Source: Turnera subulata (taxonomy: Eukaryota; Streptophyta; Magnoliopsida; Malpighiales; Passifloraceae). From it: 64,000 nt of DNA. The notes under the pieces were generated by a model that was given only the letters and a program-made list of their open reading frames with translations, made no database searches and was not told where the DNA came from. The translations under genes and the position numbers were made by a program. Positions 10,160-20,398 of the stretch are shown piece after piece. Positions within the stretch are counted from its first letter, which is position 1; every line of letters starts with the position of its first letter. Where the stretch lies: positions 33,915 to 97,914 of the forward strand of contig JAKUCV010000376.1 of the NCBI GenBank assembly GCA_028386065.3, in the 5' to 3' direction.

Positions 10160-12829
10160 TGAAGCGCCCCGACCCCTAATTACCGAACACAGTAAACATG
10201 TACCGAAACTATTCTTATTGATAGGGAATACAGTACAACTCGCAAGTATTTTACAACAGCACCATATAATACAATCGTCACCCATACTCGGAGACCATTA
10301 CTCAGCAATACACAGCTCACAACATATTACAACAACAGAGAAAAGAGCAAGCAATCACAGCAGCGGAATTATAATGCAGCAACATATGCAACAGAACAGC
10401 AGCGGAAGACTCTATGCACATGCAGCGGGGTATGGATCCGGAGTCAGGTGGAGAAGAAAGCAGCAGCCATCGAACGTCGTACCTGAACTACGAAACAACT
10501 TAACCTACGGGATGAAAGCCCGCAGGTGAGGGGTTAGTCCAAAGTGCTCACCGACGAAGGATAAACAGAGACATGTAGTCAACCATAATACTTTCGAAGT
10601 AAAAACAGACAAACACAACACAAGAAATCTACCATAACACAATTGAGCCAAGACCAAAAGATTATTTATTATTATTACTAATTTTATCTTTCAGGCCCCG
10701 TCACTGGACAAGCTAGGGTCGTACCTGGTTATTAACTAATTCCAGATGCCAGGCCAAATCACAATCCGGGATCAACATCCCAATAACAACAAATCTAGGA
10801 TCAACATCCCAATAACAACATCATCCGGGATCAACATCCCCAACAACCAAACCAAACCGGCCATGACACCACAGAACTAGCCTCTAACCATCTAGTCGTC
10901 TCACTACTTTCCACGTGACAATTATATCATCATCTCAAATTCAGACCAGTTTCATTACTCTATCCTCAATTATCCAACTTTCCATTATTTCAGATTATTC
11001 CACAGACCAAACCAACAACAGACTCATAACGTCAATTAATCACAGTTAACAGTTCAGCATTATTTTCAACACAATATCCACAAGTCTAAACACAATCCAA
11101 CAACAGCATCAACAATTTCCATAGCAATCAAATAATAGTCAATATCATTTCAGTAGTTCAATCAAACAACAAAAACACACACAGTATTACGGGCACATAT
11201 CCAAGGTTATCTATCCTCTTCTTAGCCGATTATCAGTTATGGAATTGTCCAACAGACTCCAAGTCCGGTTCCTCAGGCATCTGCTCGTTATCAACTCCTA
11301 TATCAATCAAATAATATGCACACATAAGTGATATACAAATGTCATGCTAATACTATATACCGTAAATTAAATACAAACTCGTCTCGGTTACTTCCCCGGG
11401 ATAATTTCCATTATCATCATAATTCACCATTTATTTCCAGTGTCCAAAAATAATACCATACTTATACCTATACCCGGATATTATTCCGGTACAATACTTC
11501 TTTTATAATACCCTTTCCATATTTATTTTTCCTCAAAATAATTATTATTTACCATATATATTATATTTTTCCCATTTCCAGAATTTTTTTTCCTCAAGTT
11601 ATTTCCCAAAATATTATTTCCACAATTTATTTTTGTTTTCCCAGAATTATATTTATTCCCAGAATATCTTTTCTTTTTTTTATTAAATCCAGACTGGGCC
11701 AATCGTGCCTACCCAGCCCACTACATAGACCAGACCCAAGGTCCAAGCAGGAGCCCAGGTGTAGGCCCACGCGCAGGCCCAGGCGCGCACAAGCCCAGCT
11801 TCATCCCAAACTCCAAACCCAACACGACCAGCCCAACCATTTAGCCCATACACCCAAGCTCCTCACCTCTCTCGGCCCAGGTAGACATCCGGGTCAACCC
11901 GACCCAGTGTCATGACCCGGCTGGGTGAAGTGGGTACTCAGGCAGCAGGTTGTCTTCAACCCGTGGATGGCTCACCTCGGGTCTCGGCAGGCGATGGCGG
12001 ACGGCGACACAACGAGCGGCAGGCGACGGAAACAAGCGAGATGCGACCGGAACGAGTGGAGGCGGCGCGAGCTGGGAGATCGGGCAAGGAAGTGGCGGCG
12101 GTTGTCGGGTTCACGAGGAGGCTCGTGGCTGTGGGTCTCCTCACGGCAGCGTCTTGCAGCGGTGGAAGGTTGGCAGCGAAGTGCAGGGAGAGGAAGGAGG
12201 AAGGTGCAGGTGGCGGTGTTGGCTCGGGTGTGTGGTGTTGCCGGTGGTGCGTGAGGAGAAGAAAGAAAAGAAAATAGAGAGGAAGGAAGGGGTGGTGCTC
12301 CAAAACGACCGTGTTTTGGTCTGATGTGTGTTGTTTTTTTTTTTTTCCTCTTCTTTTGCAGTTCTGAGTTTTGCAGTGAAGGGTGACTACTGGCAGATGG
12401 TTTGCAGAGGAAATGGCATGTACTGGGGAGGTAGATGAAGGCACAGGTAAGGTGAAGCACGGGCGGAACACTGGTAAGACACGGGTCTTTCAATCTGCTC
12501 ACAGGCTTCACAGTAGCTCAACACTGTGCAGCATGTGAGGCGGGTTCTGTCCGGACCAGAAAATAACTAATGTACCCCCTTGACATTATTTCTGGTCCGA
12601 TAACTCGGGGTTAAACCCGACTTTTCTGAAGATTTCCAGACCCGAAAAATTCCAACTTTGGTCCGAAAAATCCGCAGAAAAATCCCGAACGTGGGACAGG
12701 GCTCGGTTTTGGAATCCGATGCACGAATTACCATAAATTAATTATCCAAGATTAATTTTAATGGTAAATAACTGTAAAATAAATTCTTACGGTACCAGTA
12801 AAAACGTAAAAATTACCCGGGCTGTTACA
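10160..12829 (-). mobile_element. Solo LTR of the chromovirus family (2670 bp), - orientation
   Basis: Its ends are TGAAGCGCC and GGGCTGTTACA, and it is flanked by a perfect 5-bp TSD GGGGA (10155-10159 and 12830-12834). No internal domain is present, so this is a solo LTR produced by LTR-LTR recombination. It shares the GTGCTCACC block, the hairpin, the tandem GGGATCAACATCCC motifs (about 10765-10845) and the GC-rich block with the other copies. It is clearly diverged from the 7005-9921 LTR. ORFs at 11912-12511 lie in the GC-rich block and are not considered genes. Confidence 0.93.
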
Positions 12830-12834
12830 GGGGA

Positions 12835-14343
12835 TCTAGGGGCGGTCCCCTATCAATATTAGTGTATATCAAGGCAAATTGGTAATTTAGTGGTTAGTGT
12901 TTAGTCTCCACTAGCACATGGATTTGAGTTCAATCTTGACATTTTTACTTTTATTCTTAAATATATTTACCCTTTTTTTCATATTTTCTCAAGTGCAATT
13001 AAATCCCTATTAGCTTATAATGTTACGATTTGGCTCCCTAAATCTATTTTCGAATCCATCCTGCATATGATGCTATTGTTATGAGACCAAAAATGGAAAA
13101 TTAACTAATTCAAAGTCCAATATTTTCCTATTTCGAACTATCTGTGAATTAATTCTAGTTCGTCCAATAACTATGAGGCTTTCGAAAGACCTTCTACACA
13201 TATGTAAAATGTCATTGCCCAACCTCAACAAAGAGGGATTCTTCCACGGCTTCTTTTGCTCATTTAATGTGCAGGAACCTTACACAATCACAAGAAAGTT
13301 ATCAATTTGGTTTTATGAATTAATTGGTTTGCTCGTTTTTAGGGACTCGATTTTTATGGTTTTAAAACATTTTTTACCTAAAACTTTTGAAGAAAAAAAT
13401 CTTTTTGTAATTATAGTCTTTATAGAATTTTATTTGATGCATGGAGCATTCTCCATTCTTTATCAGAACCTAGCTTTGACCTTGCATGGTTTTAAATTGT
13501 TGGATTGCCATGTTTTGTAAATGTGATGAATTGCAGATAGTTTGTATAAATTTTAGATTTTTGGGTTCTATAGTTTTCCGGGATGTAAGTGTGTCTGGAT
13601 GTTGGCAGACTGAAAATTCTGGATCCTCCATCACATATTACTTTGTTCAAAATAACTATGGATTGAATTGTTGCTATAAAGCGTGTTGATCGATATTTCT
13701 ATGCCTTCCTTTTGTCTGAATAGATATTTTTTTATCTATTTGGATCTATCTTGTTTGTTTTACCGTGCAAAAAAACCCTATTTATCAAGACTTTTCCGCT
13801 CAAGATAAACTTATAGCGAAAAAATGGGGTAAGCAAAAAGAACAATGCCAATTTTGTTCAATTTAACATGGTGTCTTCTTGTACCTAGATGGGATAAGAA
13901 AAGGAAAGACCGTCAATTTTGTGCAATTCAATATAGTACCATCTTGTTTTCTTCCTTCATCTTCAAAATTGTGGATGGTTTGGTTTGTTTTGGAGATCGG
14001 GATGCGGTCATCAATTCAACATCCCGACGAGGAGGCAGATGCCTGCTACGTTCTCCATTCCTCCATTTCCTATGTAACATTGACATTTTCTGGGTTTGGC
14101 CATGGGGAATATGAAGCATGGAGGAAAATAGTATGGTGTTACTTTGAATTCCTGGCCAATTTTTTTAAAACCGGCCAATAGTTAGGCATACTAGAACTGT
14201 GCAAAACTGTAGCAACTCATCTACTGACAAAAAAAAACCTATAGCAACTCTCCAAATTCTTGCAATGGCACTATTTTGCCACCTCTCTAAGTAAAGGGAA
14301 TGACATCCTGGCGATTTATGGTTTTGTATACAGACTTTTGACG
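12835..14343. other. Gene-free stretch, possible SINE-like head at its left end
   Basis: About 1.5 kb of AT-rich DNA. Short ORFs (for example 13173-13520) show no recognisable domain. Near 12885-12950 a box-A-like TTTAGTGGTTAGTG and a box-B-like GAGTTCAATC are spaced about as in tRNA-derived SINEs. Nothing else is recognised. Confidence 0.45.
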
Positions 14344-15797
14344 GTAAAAAAGTTTTTCTTGTCCCTTCACTTTTTTATTTTCGCATTTGTTGTCCCTCTT
14401 CCTTTTTTTTTTCACTCAACCTGTCCCTCAACTCTTAATTTACCGGGTCACCTTGTCCTTATTACCACCTACAGCCGGTTGGTGCGTGTGAGGCTGACAC
14501 GTGTCCGTGGGACCCACTTCATCTGATTTTATTTTTTCTCTTTCTTTCTTTCCTATTTTCTATTTTCCAAAAATCCTTTTTAGGTTTTATTATATTAGTT
14601 TTTTTAACAGCCTAAACTTTAATATTTTCAGGTTTAACTAGTTATTAAAAGGAAAAAGTGATAACTATTTTTTTTATTTTATTTTTAAAAAAACCAAAAA
14701 AAATCCAACAGCCAAAATCCACACCACGAATCCATTACCATCAACATAGAGCCACCATTAGCAACCCACAAAAATCCATCAACAATTTCCAGCGAAAGAC
14801 CACAATCTCACCAACAATTAAGAACAAACGTTGTCATAACTACCACTCCTACAATAATTGCCGCAACCTAACACCAGAATCCACCACCATCCACTCATGG
14901 CTACCACCAACCCAAATCCACCACAATAATCCCATCTCACAATCCGGCCATCTGTGGATTTGAGACACCACTGCCAACACTGAACACGCAACCCACAACC
15001 CCTAAGGTGACGACTACTCACGGAGAGAAGAAGGAGATGCCGCTTAGTACACGGCTTATGTGTTAGCCATGATGGTAGAGCGATGGCAACTGGTGGAGGG
15101 GAAAAAGGACAGGCGAGAAGAGGACAGGCTGGTGGTGATAGTTGATTTGCAGGTGGAAGAAAAGGAAGAGGAAGATCGAGACGGCGGAGGGAAAGAAGAC
15201 GGAGGCTGGTGGTGATGGTTGATTTCTAACAATTTGAATTAATGAGATTTGATTTTGATTCTTGAGGCTAAAGTGAAGAGGAAAGTGGGAAGAAGAAGCA
15301 AAGGAATGTTTTGGATTTTCTGTTTTTGTTCTGTTTGGAGTTGGTGGAATGGGATTCGGTGGAGAGGGAGATTGGGTAATTGCCAATTACTTCTTTTTTG
15401 GGTGGGTTTTCTTGGTACTTTATGGCTTATGCCCTCATTTGGTGTAATTGACAATTAATTTATTTTGATACATAATTGGGCGTTAATGTTTTTTGGTACA
15501 TAATTGGCAATTAATTTTTTTTGGTACTTAAGTGGCAATTAATTCACCAGAGAGTAAATAATTTTTTTGGCACCTAAGTGGCAATTAATTCAACAGAGAA
15601 GAAAAAAATATTAAATAAATTATATTAAAGAAAAAAATTAATATAATAAAACCTAAAAAGGATTTTCGGAAAATAGAAAATAGGAAAGAAAGAAAGAGAA
15701 AAAAAATAAAATCAGAAGAAGTGGGTCCCACTGACACGTGTCAGCCTCACACACACCAACCGGCTGTAGGTGGTAATAAGGACAAGGTGACCCGGTA

Positions 15798-18251
15798 TGT
15801 AACAGCCCAGGTAAAATTTTTCGTTTTTACCGCGACCGTAATTCTTTTGCATAGTGATTTACCGTGAGGAATTAACCTTTGGTAATTATTTCATGGTAAA
15901 CCGAGCATTGAATTCCAATTCCAAGTCTCATTCCATACCCCGAATATTTTTATGGAATTTTCGGGACAAGTTGGAATTTTCCAAATTGGTAAAAGCGTGA
16001 AAAGACGATTATGCCCTAGGTTAATTTTGAACCCAAGAGGAATTGGAAGGGCATAAAAGTCTTTTATTGGACCAGATTTTTCTGCAATCATGCACGCACA
16101 GGAAACCTCCATGATTCTTCAATTATTGGCAGATTTTTTCTCCACTTTGTCTGCCAAAATCTTTTGTCTCTTCCCTTCTCTGGTTATATAAAAAAAAAAA
16201 TTCTGCTCCCTGCAATCCACAAGATAGCCACCAGCAATCCAGCCAGAAACCACCTTATTACCCTGTCCAATTTCGCACCAACCAGTTTCTATATTTACTA
16301 CATAAAAAAAAAAAGAAACATCCTCACAGCCCTTAAACGACGTCACACCGGCCACTATCACTTCACTGCCGCCGCACCACCGCGCACAGCGCCTCCCGTT
16401 TCTCCTTCTCGCGCACCCATCGCCACCACCAGGACCTGCACACGCCGCCGCCGTAAGCTCTCCCTCTCCATCCTCCTCGTCGCGCCTTCACCACGTAGCA
16501 CCGGAACGAGAAGACAGCCGCGACCCGCCGCACCAGCAGTCTCGTTTTTGCCGCTACCTCGCCGAACAGAGCCGCCTTCTTCGTCGCGTCACACCACCAC
16601 TCGCAGCCGTCATCACCTGCTGCCGTCGTCGCCGCCGCTGCTAGGTGAGCAGATCGGTTGAAGAAGACGACCCGAATAAGAAGGTCGCGAGTCGAGTCCA
16701 ACCCGGTTGTGTGAGTGGTCAGGCAGACTGGGTGGGCCGACTCGCGGGTCGGGTTGACGGTCTGGGTCAGCGCCTGGGCCTGCTTTGGCTTGGGCTCTGC
16801 ACCTAGGCTTTGTACTGCTTGGGTTTAATAACTTGGACCAGGGCTTGGTCTGACTAGCCCAGTCCGAAAATAATAGAGAAAATAACAGTATTAATACGGT
16901 AGAATTTATACATATAAATATATACAAATATATTCTGGAGGTATAATAATAAAAATAATAGTAGCAAAGATGCAGTACCAAATATTAGATATACAAAAAA
17001 TAAAATAATAATAATAGTAATAATAACTATGGTACAACAAAATTATGGAAAATAGACAATATTTTCAATTATACATGCATATCATTTTGTATGCATTTAT
17101 GTGATTGTATGTTAATACATCTAGGTGAAGAGAACGAGAACGTGGACTTGGAACCCGAGGGCGAAATTCCCGAGGAATTTATCAACTAAGGTGAGGACAA
17201 GTAATTGTTAATATTCAGCCCGTTATACTGAGTTATGGTTGATAATGTTTTGTCGTGTATGCCCTGTTGTGAATAATTTTGTGACTGTGAATGGTTGTTT
17301 GGATGTGTACTGTGTTGATATTCTTGTTGTTGTTGTTGTGCAATGAGTACGATGTGGGTACCGGGTATACTAGAGTTGTGATTAAGATTATTCAGACGAG
17401 TTGAGAGGCAGAGTGCCTACTCAGGACAAATTATGAGAACTTAAATGTCTGTGAATGATAATAATGGTATCACCTAAACAGTTAGATAGTCACAGTTAAG
17501 TGTTGGTACGGCCAGATGGTAGTCATTTTGAGATTTGTGATATGATTAAAGTTATGAAAGGGAGGACTGCGGGACTCCCGGCCGAGGACTGCGGGACTCG
17601 GTTATTGTGATACTTGTGATTTGTGATGTTACGATTTAACGGGCAGTACCCTGGGGCTAACCTGACTACCAGGCACGGCCAACATTTAATTTGTGATAAG
17701 GGCCCTGTTAATAAAATTTGGACTAGTCTAACAGGTTAGATGTTAGGAAAGATAACCAGGGAGCGTAGGTTCAAGTTAATGTTTTGTCTCTGTGTTGTAT
17801 TGATTGTTCTTGGTAACTTGGTTATAATGGATGCTTGTATATTAATTATTACTTTTGGATTTTACCCGGTGAGCACTTCGGACTCACCCCTCACTACGTG
17901 ACTCGGTCACGTAGGATAATTTGTTTTTAGTACAGGAACGAGCCAGGCAAGCTGCGGCGTACCCTCTGCCAGACCCGGATCCATACTCCGCTGCATCTTT
18001 CATTTGTGGTGTGCTGTTGTTATTTTCAAGTCTTCCGCTGCTGTTGTGTGTCACTCTGTTTCCGTTGTTGGTTGCTGTTCAGACTGTTTTTGTAATAATT
18101 GTCCCCATGCTCGGGTGATGTGTGTGGATTGTTATATTAAGCTATGCTTGGGTTTGACTTTATTGTATGACTTGGATGTTGTTATTCCAGTAATAATAGG
18201 ATGGCCACGTGTTTACTGTGAATGACGGTAAATACGGTTCAGGTTGTTTCA
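15798..18251 (+). mobile_element. Solo LTR of the chromovirus family (2454 bp), nested in the TIR element
   Basis: It begins TGTAACAGCCC and ends GGTTGTTTCA, with a 5-bp TSD CGGTA (15793-15797 and 18252-18256). The uninterrupted target is visible in the opposite TIR (TTTACCGGGTCACC near 14440), which proves the insertion site. It contains a tandem GAGGACTGCGGGACTC repeat (about 17562-17600), the GAGCACTTCGGACTCACC block and a variant hairpin. This is the most diverged family member in the window. GC-rich ORFs at 16164-16701 are not considered genes. Confidence 0.94.
17869..17914 (+). promoter_or_regulatory. Double hairpin in the LTR (variant with compensatory change)
   Basis: Hairpin 1 is GTGAG (17869-17873) paired with CTCAC (17883-17887). 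Hairpin 2 is CTACGTG (17894-17900), a 7-nt loop, then CACGTAG (17908-17914), a perfect 7-bp stem. The equivalent stem in all other family LTRs is CTGCGGG/CCCGTAG. Structure is kept while sequence changes. A role in RNA processing or packaging is only an inference. Confidence 0.6.
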
Positions 18252-18763
18252 CGGTAAATTAAGAGTTGAGGGACAGGTTGAGTGAAAAAAAAAAAAAGAA
18301 AAAGAAACAACAAATACGAAAACAAAAAAGTGAAGGGACAAGAAAAACTTTTTTACGGGCCAACACTTTTTTATGCTTCGCTATATCCTAACACTTTGCG
18401 TTGGATAGGTGCTGATTACATTTTGAGGATAGGATGGACTAACCGTCCACCCCTTATATTGACACATATTTACACCAATTTCGCTTTGCACCGATTGATA
18501 ACAATTTGTATTAGCTCACCGAAACCTACAAAGCAAATGTGTATTTTTTAAAATTTGTCTCATATGAGATTTTAGTTGGCTTTTTACATGCTAATTGGGC
18601 TGGTGTGAATCGAATGTATATGCTATACGTCTGAGCATATATCACGTCTGATCATGCAATTGTGAGAGGTGACATCCATCTTCATTGCCCAAGATGACTT
18701 GTTTTCTTTGTTAAATACGCGAGCATATTTTCTAGCTTTTGAAGGTTTTGAAGGTAAGCAGGA

Positions 18764-19215
18764 TGATGTAGTAAAACAAATCGGGATTTTATTGATTGAA
18801 TGAGTTGAGTACACTTTGAGAGAGTTTAATACAATCTAATAGAAAACTAAGCAAGCTTGTGTATGAAAGTTTGAAAAAAGAAAATACAATGGTGGGTGCC
18901 TCTTTTATAGGCCTTTTACACCACTAAAACGTGATAGAGAAGTTGGGGAAGGACTTGGGCTCCAAGGACTTTTGAGCCTTGAGGTCCTTGATCCCCAAGT
19001 TTTCAGTTTTGGGGCAGGAATTCGGGACCCTGATTTTTCGGAGGGTACTGTGCAGTTGTGAATAGAGTCCGCAAGTGGGTGAATAGAAGTGGGGCTGATT
19101 GGTCTGGGCCTCTTTGATCTGTTTTGGCCCATGTATGTGAGAGGAAGGATTGTCGGCTTGTTGTGTTGGTTTCATAGGTTTATTGTTGGGCTTGGTATTT
19201 TTTTGATCCATATCA
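18764..19215 (+). mobile_element. Short solo LTR-like insertion (about 452 bp)
   Basis: The 45-kb copy joins GTAAGCAGGA directly to TTACCATGGA, whereas here the two are separated by about 452 bp. The inserted DNA begins TGATGTAG and ends CATATCA. Flanks read CAGGA and TAGGA, a 5-bp TSD with one substitution. A TATA-like CTTTTATAGG (18903-18912) lies inside. Size, TG...CA ends and 5-bp TSD suggest a solo LTR. The family (possibly copia) and the orientation are not proven. Confidence 0.65.
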
Positions 19216-19230
19216 TAGGATTACCATGGA

Positions 19231-19973
19231 CAGGGGCGGATCTAGGGATGGCAACGGGGCGGGGAATGTGCGGGTAGAGGAATCCCCGCCCCATCCCCAT
19301 CCCCATCCCCCGTTGCGGGGGGGATTTTATCCCCATCCCCGCTCCCCGCAATCCCCACGGATCCCCGCGGATCCCCACGACTCAAATTATACATTTTAAA
19401 TTTTCATCACTTCAAAACTTGAAAACTTGAAATTTAGCTCCAAGCAATTACAAAATACATATTAATGCTAGTGTCATTACAAAATATATATTATCATCTA
19501 AAACTATATATTACCACCAAAAGATTCAAATCCAATCAACCCTAGAAAGGAAAATAAAATAAAATAAGTGAATTGAAGTGAACTTATAGTTTATATTATA
19601 TTATCTTTTTACCTTTTTTTTTTTTTTATACTTGAACAAAATGGGTAAAAACCCAAACTTGAAATATATATATTTGTATATGGAGTAACTAGAAGGGTAA
19701 AATCGTTACTTAATATTTTTGCGGATCCCCGCGGGGCGGGTACTATGATCCCCATCCCCATCCTCAAATTAGTCTCGGGTTGAAAATCCTCCCCATCCCC
19801 ATCCCCACGGGTCCATAATCGCCCCCATCCCCGTCCCCACAGCGGGGAATCCCCCGCGGATCCCCGCGACAATGGGGATTTTTGCCATCCCTAGGCGGAT
19901 CTAGGGGCAAGCCAGTAACTCCACGTAATGCATGTGAGTTCGAGCCAGTAACTCCACTTTTCCCGTATTCTTT
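19231..19973. mobile_element. Short insertion with 10-bp TSD, itself carrying a nested hAT element
   Basis: TTACCATGGA occurs at 19221-19230 and again at 19974-19983, but only once in the 45-kb copy (45312-45321). The DNA between, without the nested hAT element, is about 84 bp. It starts CAGGGGCGGATC, contains a box-B-like GAGTTCGAGCC (19938-19948) and ends in a T-rich run. It is SINE-like in TSD length, but the call is tentative. Confidence 0.6.
19243..19893. mobile_element. Non-autonomous hAT element (651 bp) with 12-bp TIRs
   Basis: It starts TAGGGATGGCAA and ends TTGCCATCCCTA, perfect 12-bp inverted repeats. It is flanked by the 8-bp TSD GGCGGATC (19235-19242 and 19894-19901). The 8-bp TSD and the TAGGGATG start, as in Ac-like ends, place it in hAT. 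The subterminal regions are rich in CCCCATCC repeats on both sides, with AT-rich DNA between. No transposase is encoded. Confidence 0.9.
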
Positions 19974-20098
19974 TTACCATGGATATCTTGTATCTCCCGT
20001 TGTAATTAATAACATGAAATAATTTAATGGGAGAACACTTCCGACAAACAAATTCGAAGTACTACTATCGACAAAAGAAAATTGAAATACTAGTTTTA

Positions 20099-20355
20099 TG
20101 ATACGATGTCGTATCGTTTTAGTTAGCAAGAAATATGTGGCAGGTCGTTTGGTTATATGACTAGTCATTCACTCACTTGTAGCAAAAACTGTACTGGGAT
20201 ATATTCTCTGCCATGGGAAATATATCATTCATTCTGAAACAGAAATACGATTTGGGGCTTGAGGCTCTTGACGAGCTCAAGATCTTTTCCTTTCTTTTCC
20301 TTTTGTTCTTTAATTCTTTAGGTATTTTCGTTCGATTACGATTTAATCCGTAACA
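20099..20355 (+). repeat. 5' LTR of the young element
   Basis: It runs from TGATACGATGTCGTATCG, whose inner ATACGA...TCGTAT is palindromic, to CCGTAACA, 257 bp. A TATA-like GATATATTCTC lies near 20198. The same 257 bp recurs at 22850 with one difference. Confidence 0.95.
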
Positions 20356-20356
20356 G

Positions 20357-20369
20357 TGGCGCCGTCTGC
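20357..20369 (+). other. Primer binding site of the young element
   Basis: TGGCGCCGTCTGC starts two bases after the 5' LTR. It differs from the PBS of the long-LTR family (TTTGGTAGCGGAG), so the two retroelement families in the window probably use different tRNA primers. TGGCGCCG-type sites are common in plant Ty3 elements. Confidence 0.7.
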
Positions 20370-20398
20370 TTGATCCCTCGACCTTGTTCTTCATCACC

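Larger units (their letters stand above)
14344..18356. mobile_element. Long-TIR non-autonomous DNA transposon (MULE-like), carrying a nested solo LTR
   Basis: The left arm (14344-about 14610) and the inverted right arm (about 15610-15797 plus 18257-18356) match over about 260 bp. Shared landmarks are the terminal GTAAAAAAGTTTTTCTTGTC, the CACTCAACCTGTCCCTCAAC block and the GGCTGTAGGTGGTAATAAGG block. Long TIRs of this size are typical of Mutator-like elements. No matching 9-bp TSD could be identified, so the superfamily call is inference. The core (14611-15609) has no transposase. Without the nested LTR the element is about 1.55 kb. Confidence 0.75.

Noticed and set aside
14335..14343. Candidate 9-bp TSD for the long-TIR element
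   Set aside because: The flanks CTTTTGACG and GGGCCAACA (18357-18365) do not match, so the TSD is not claimed.
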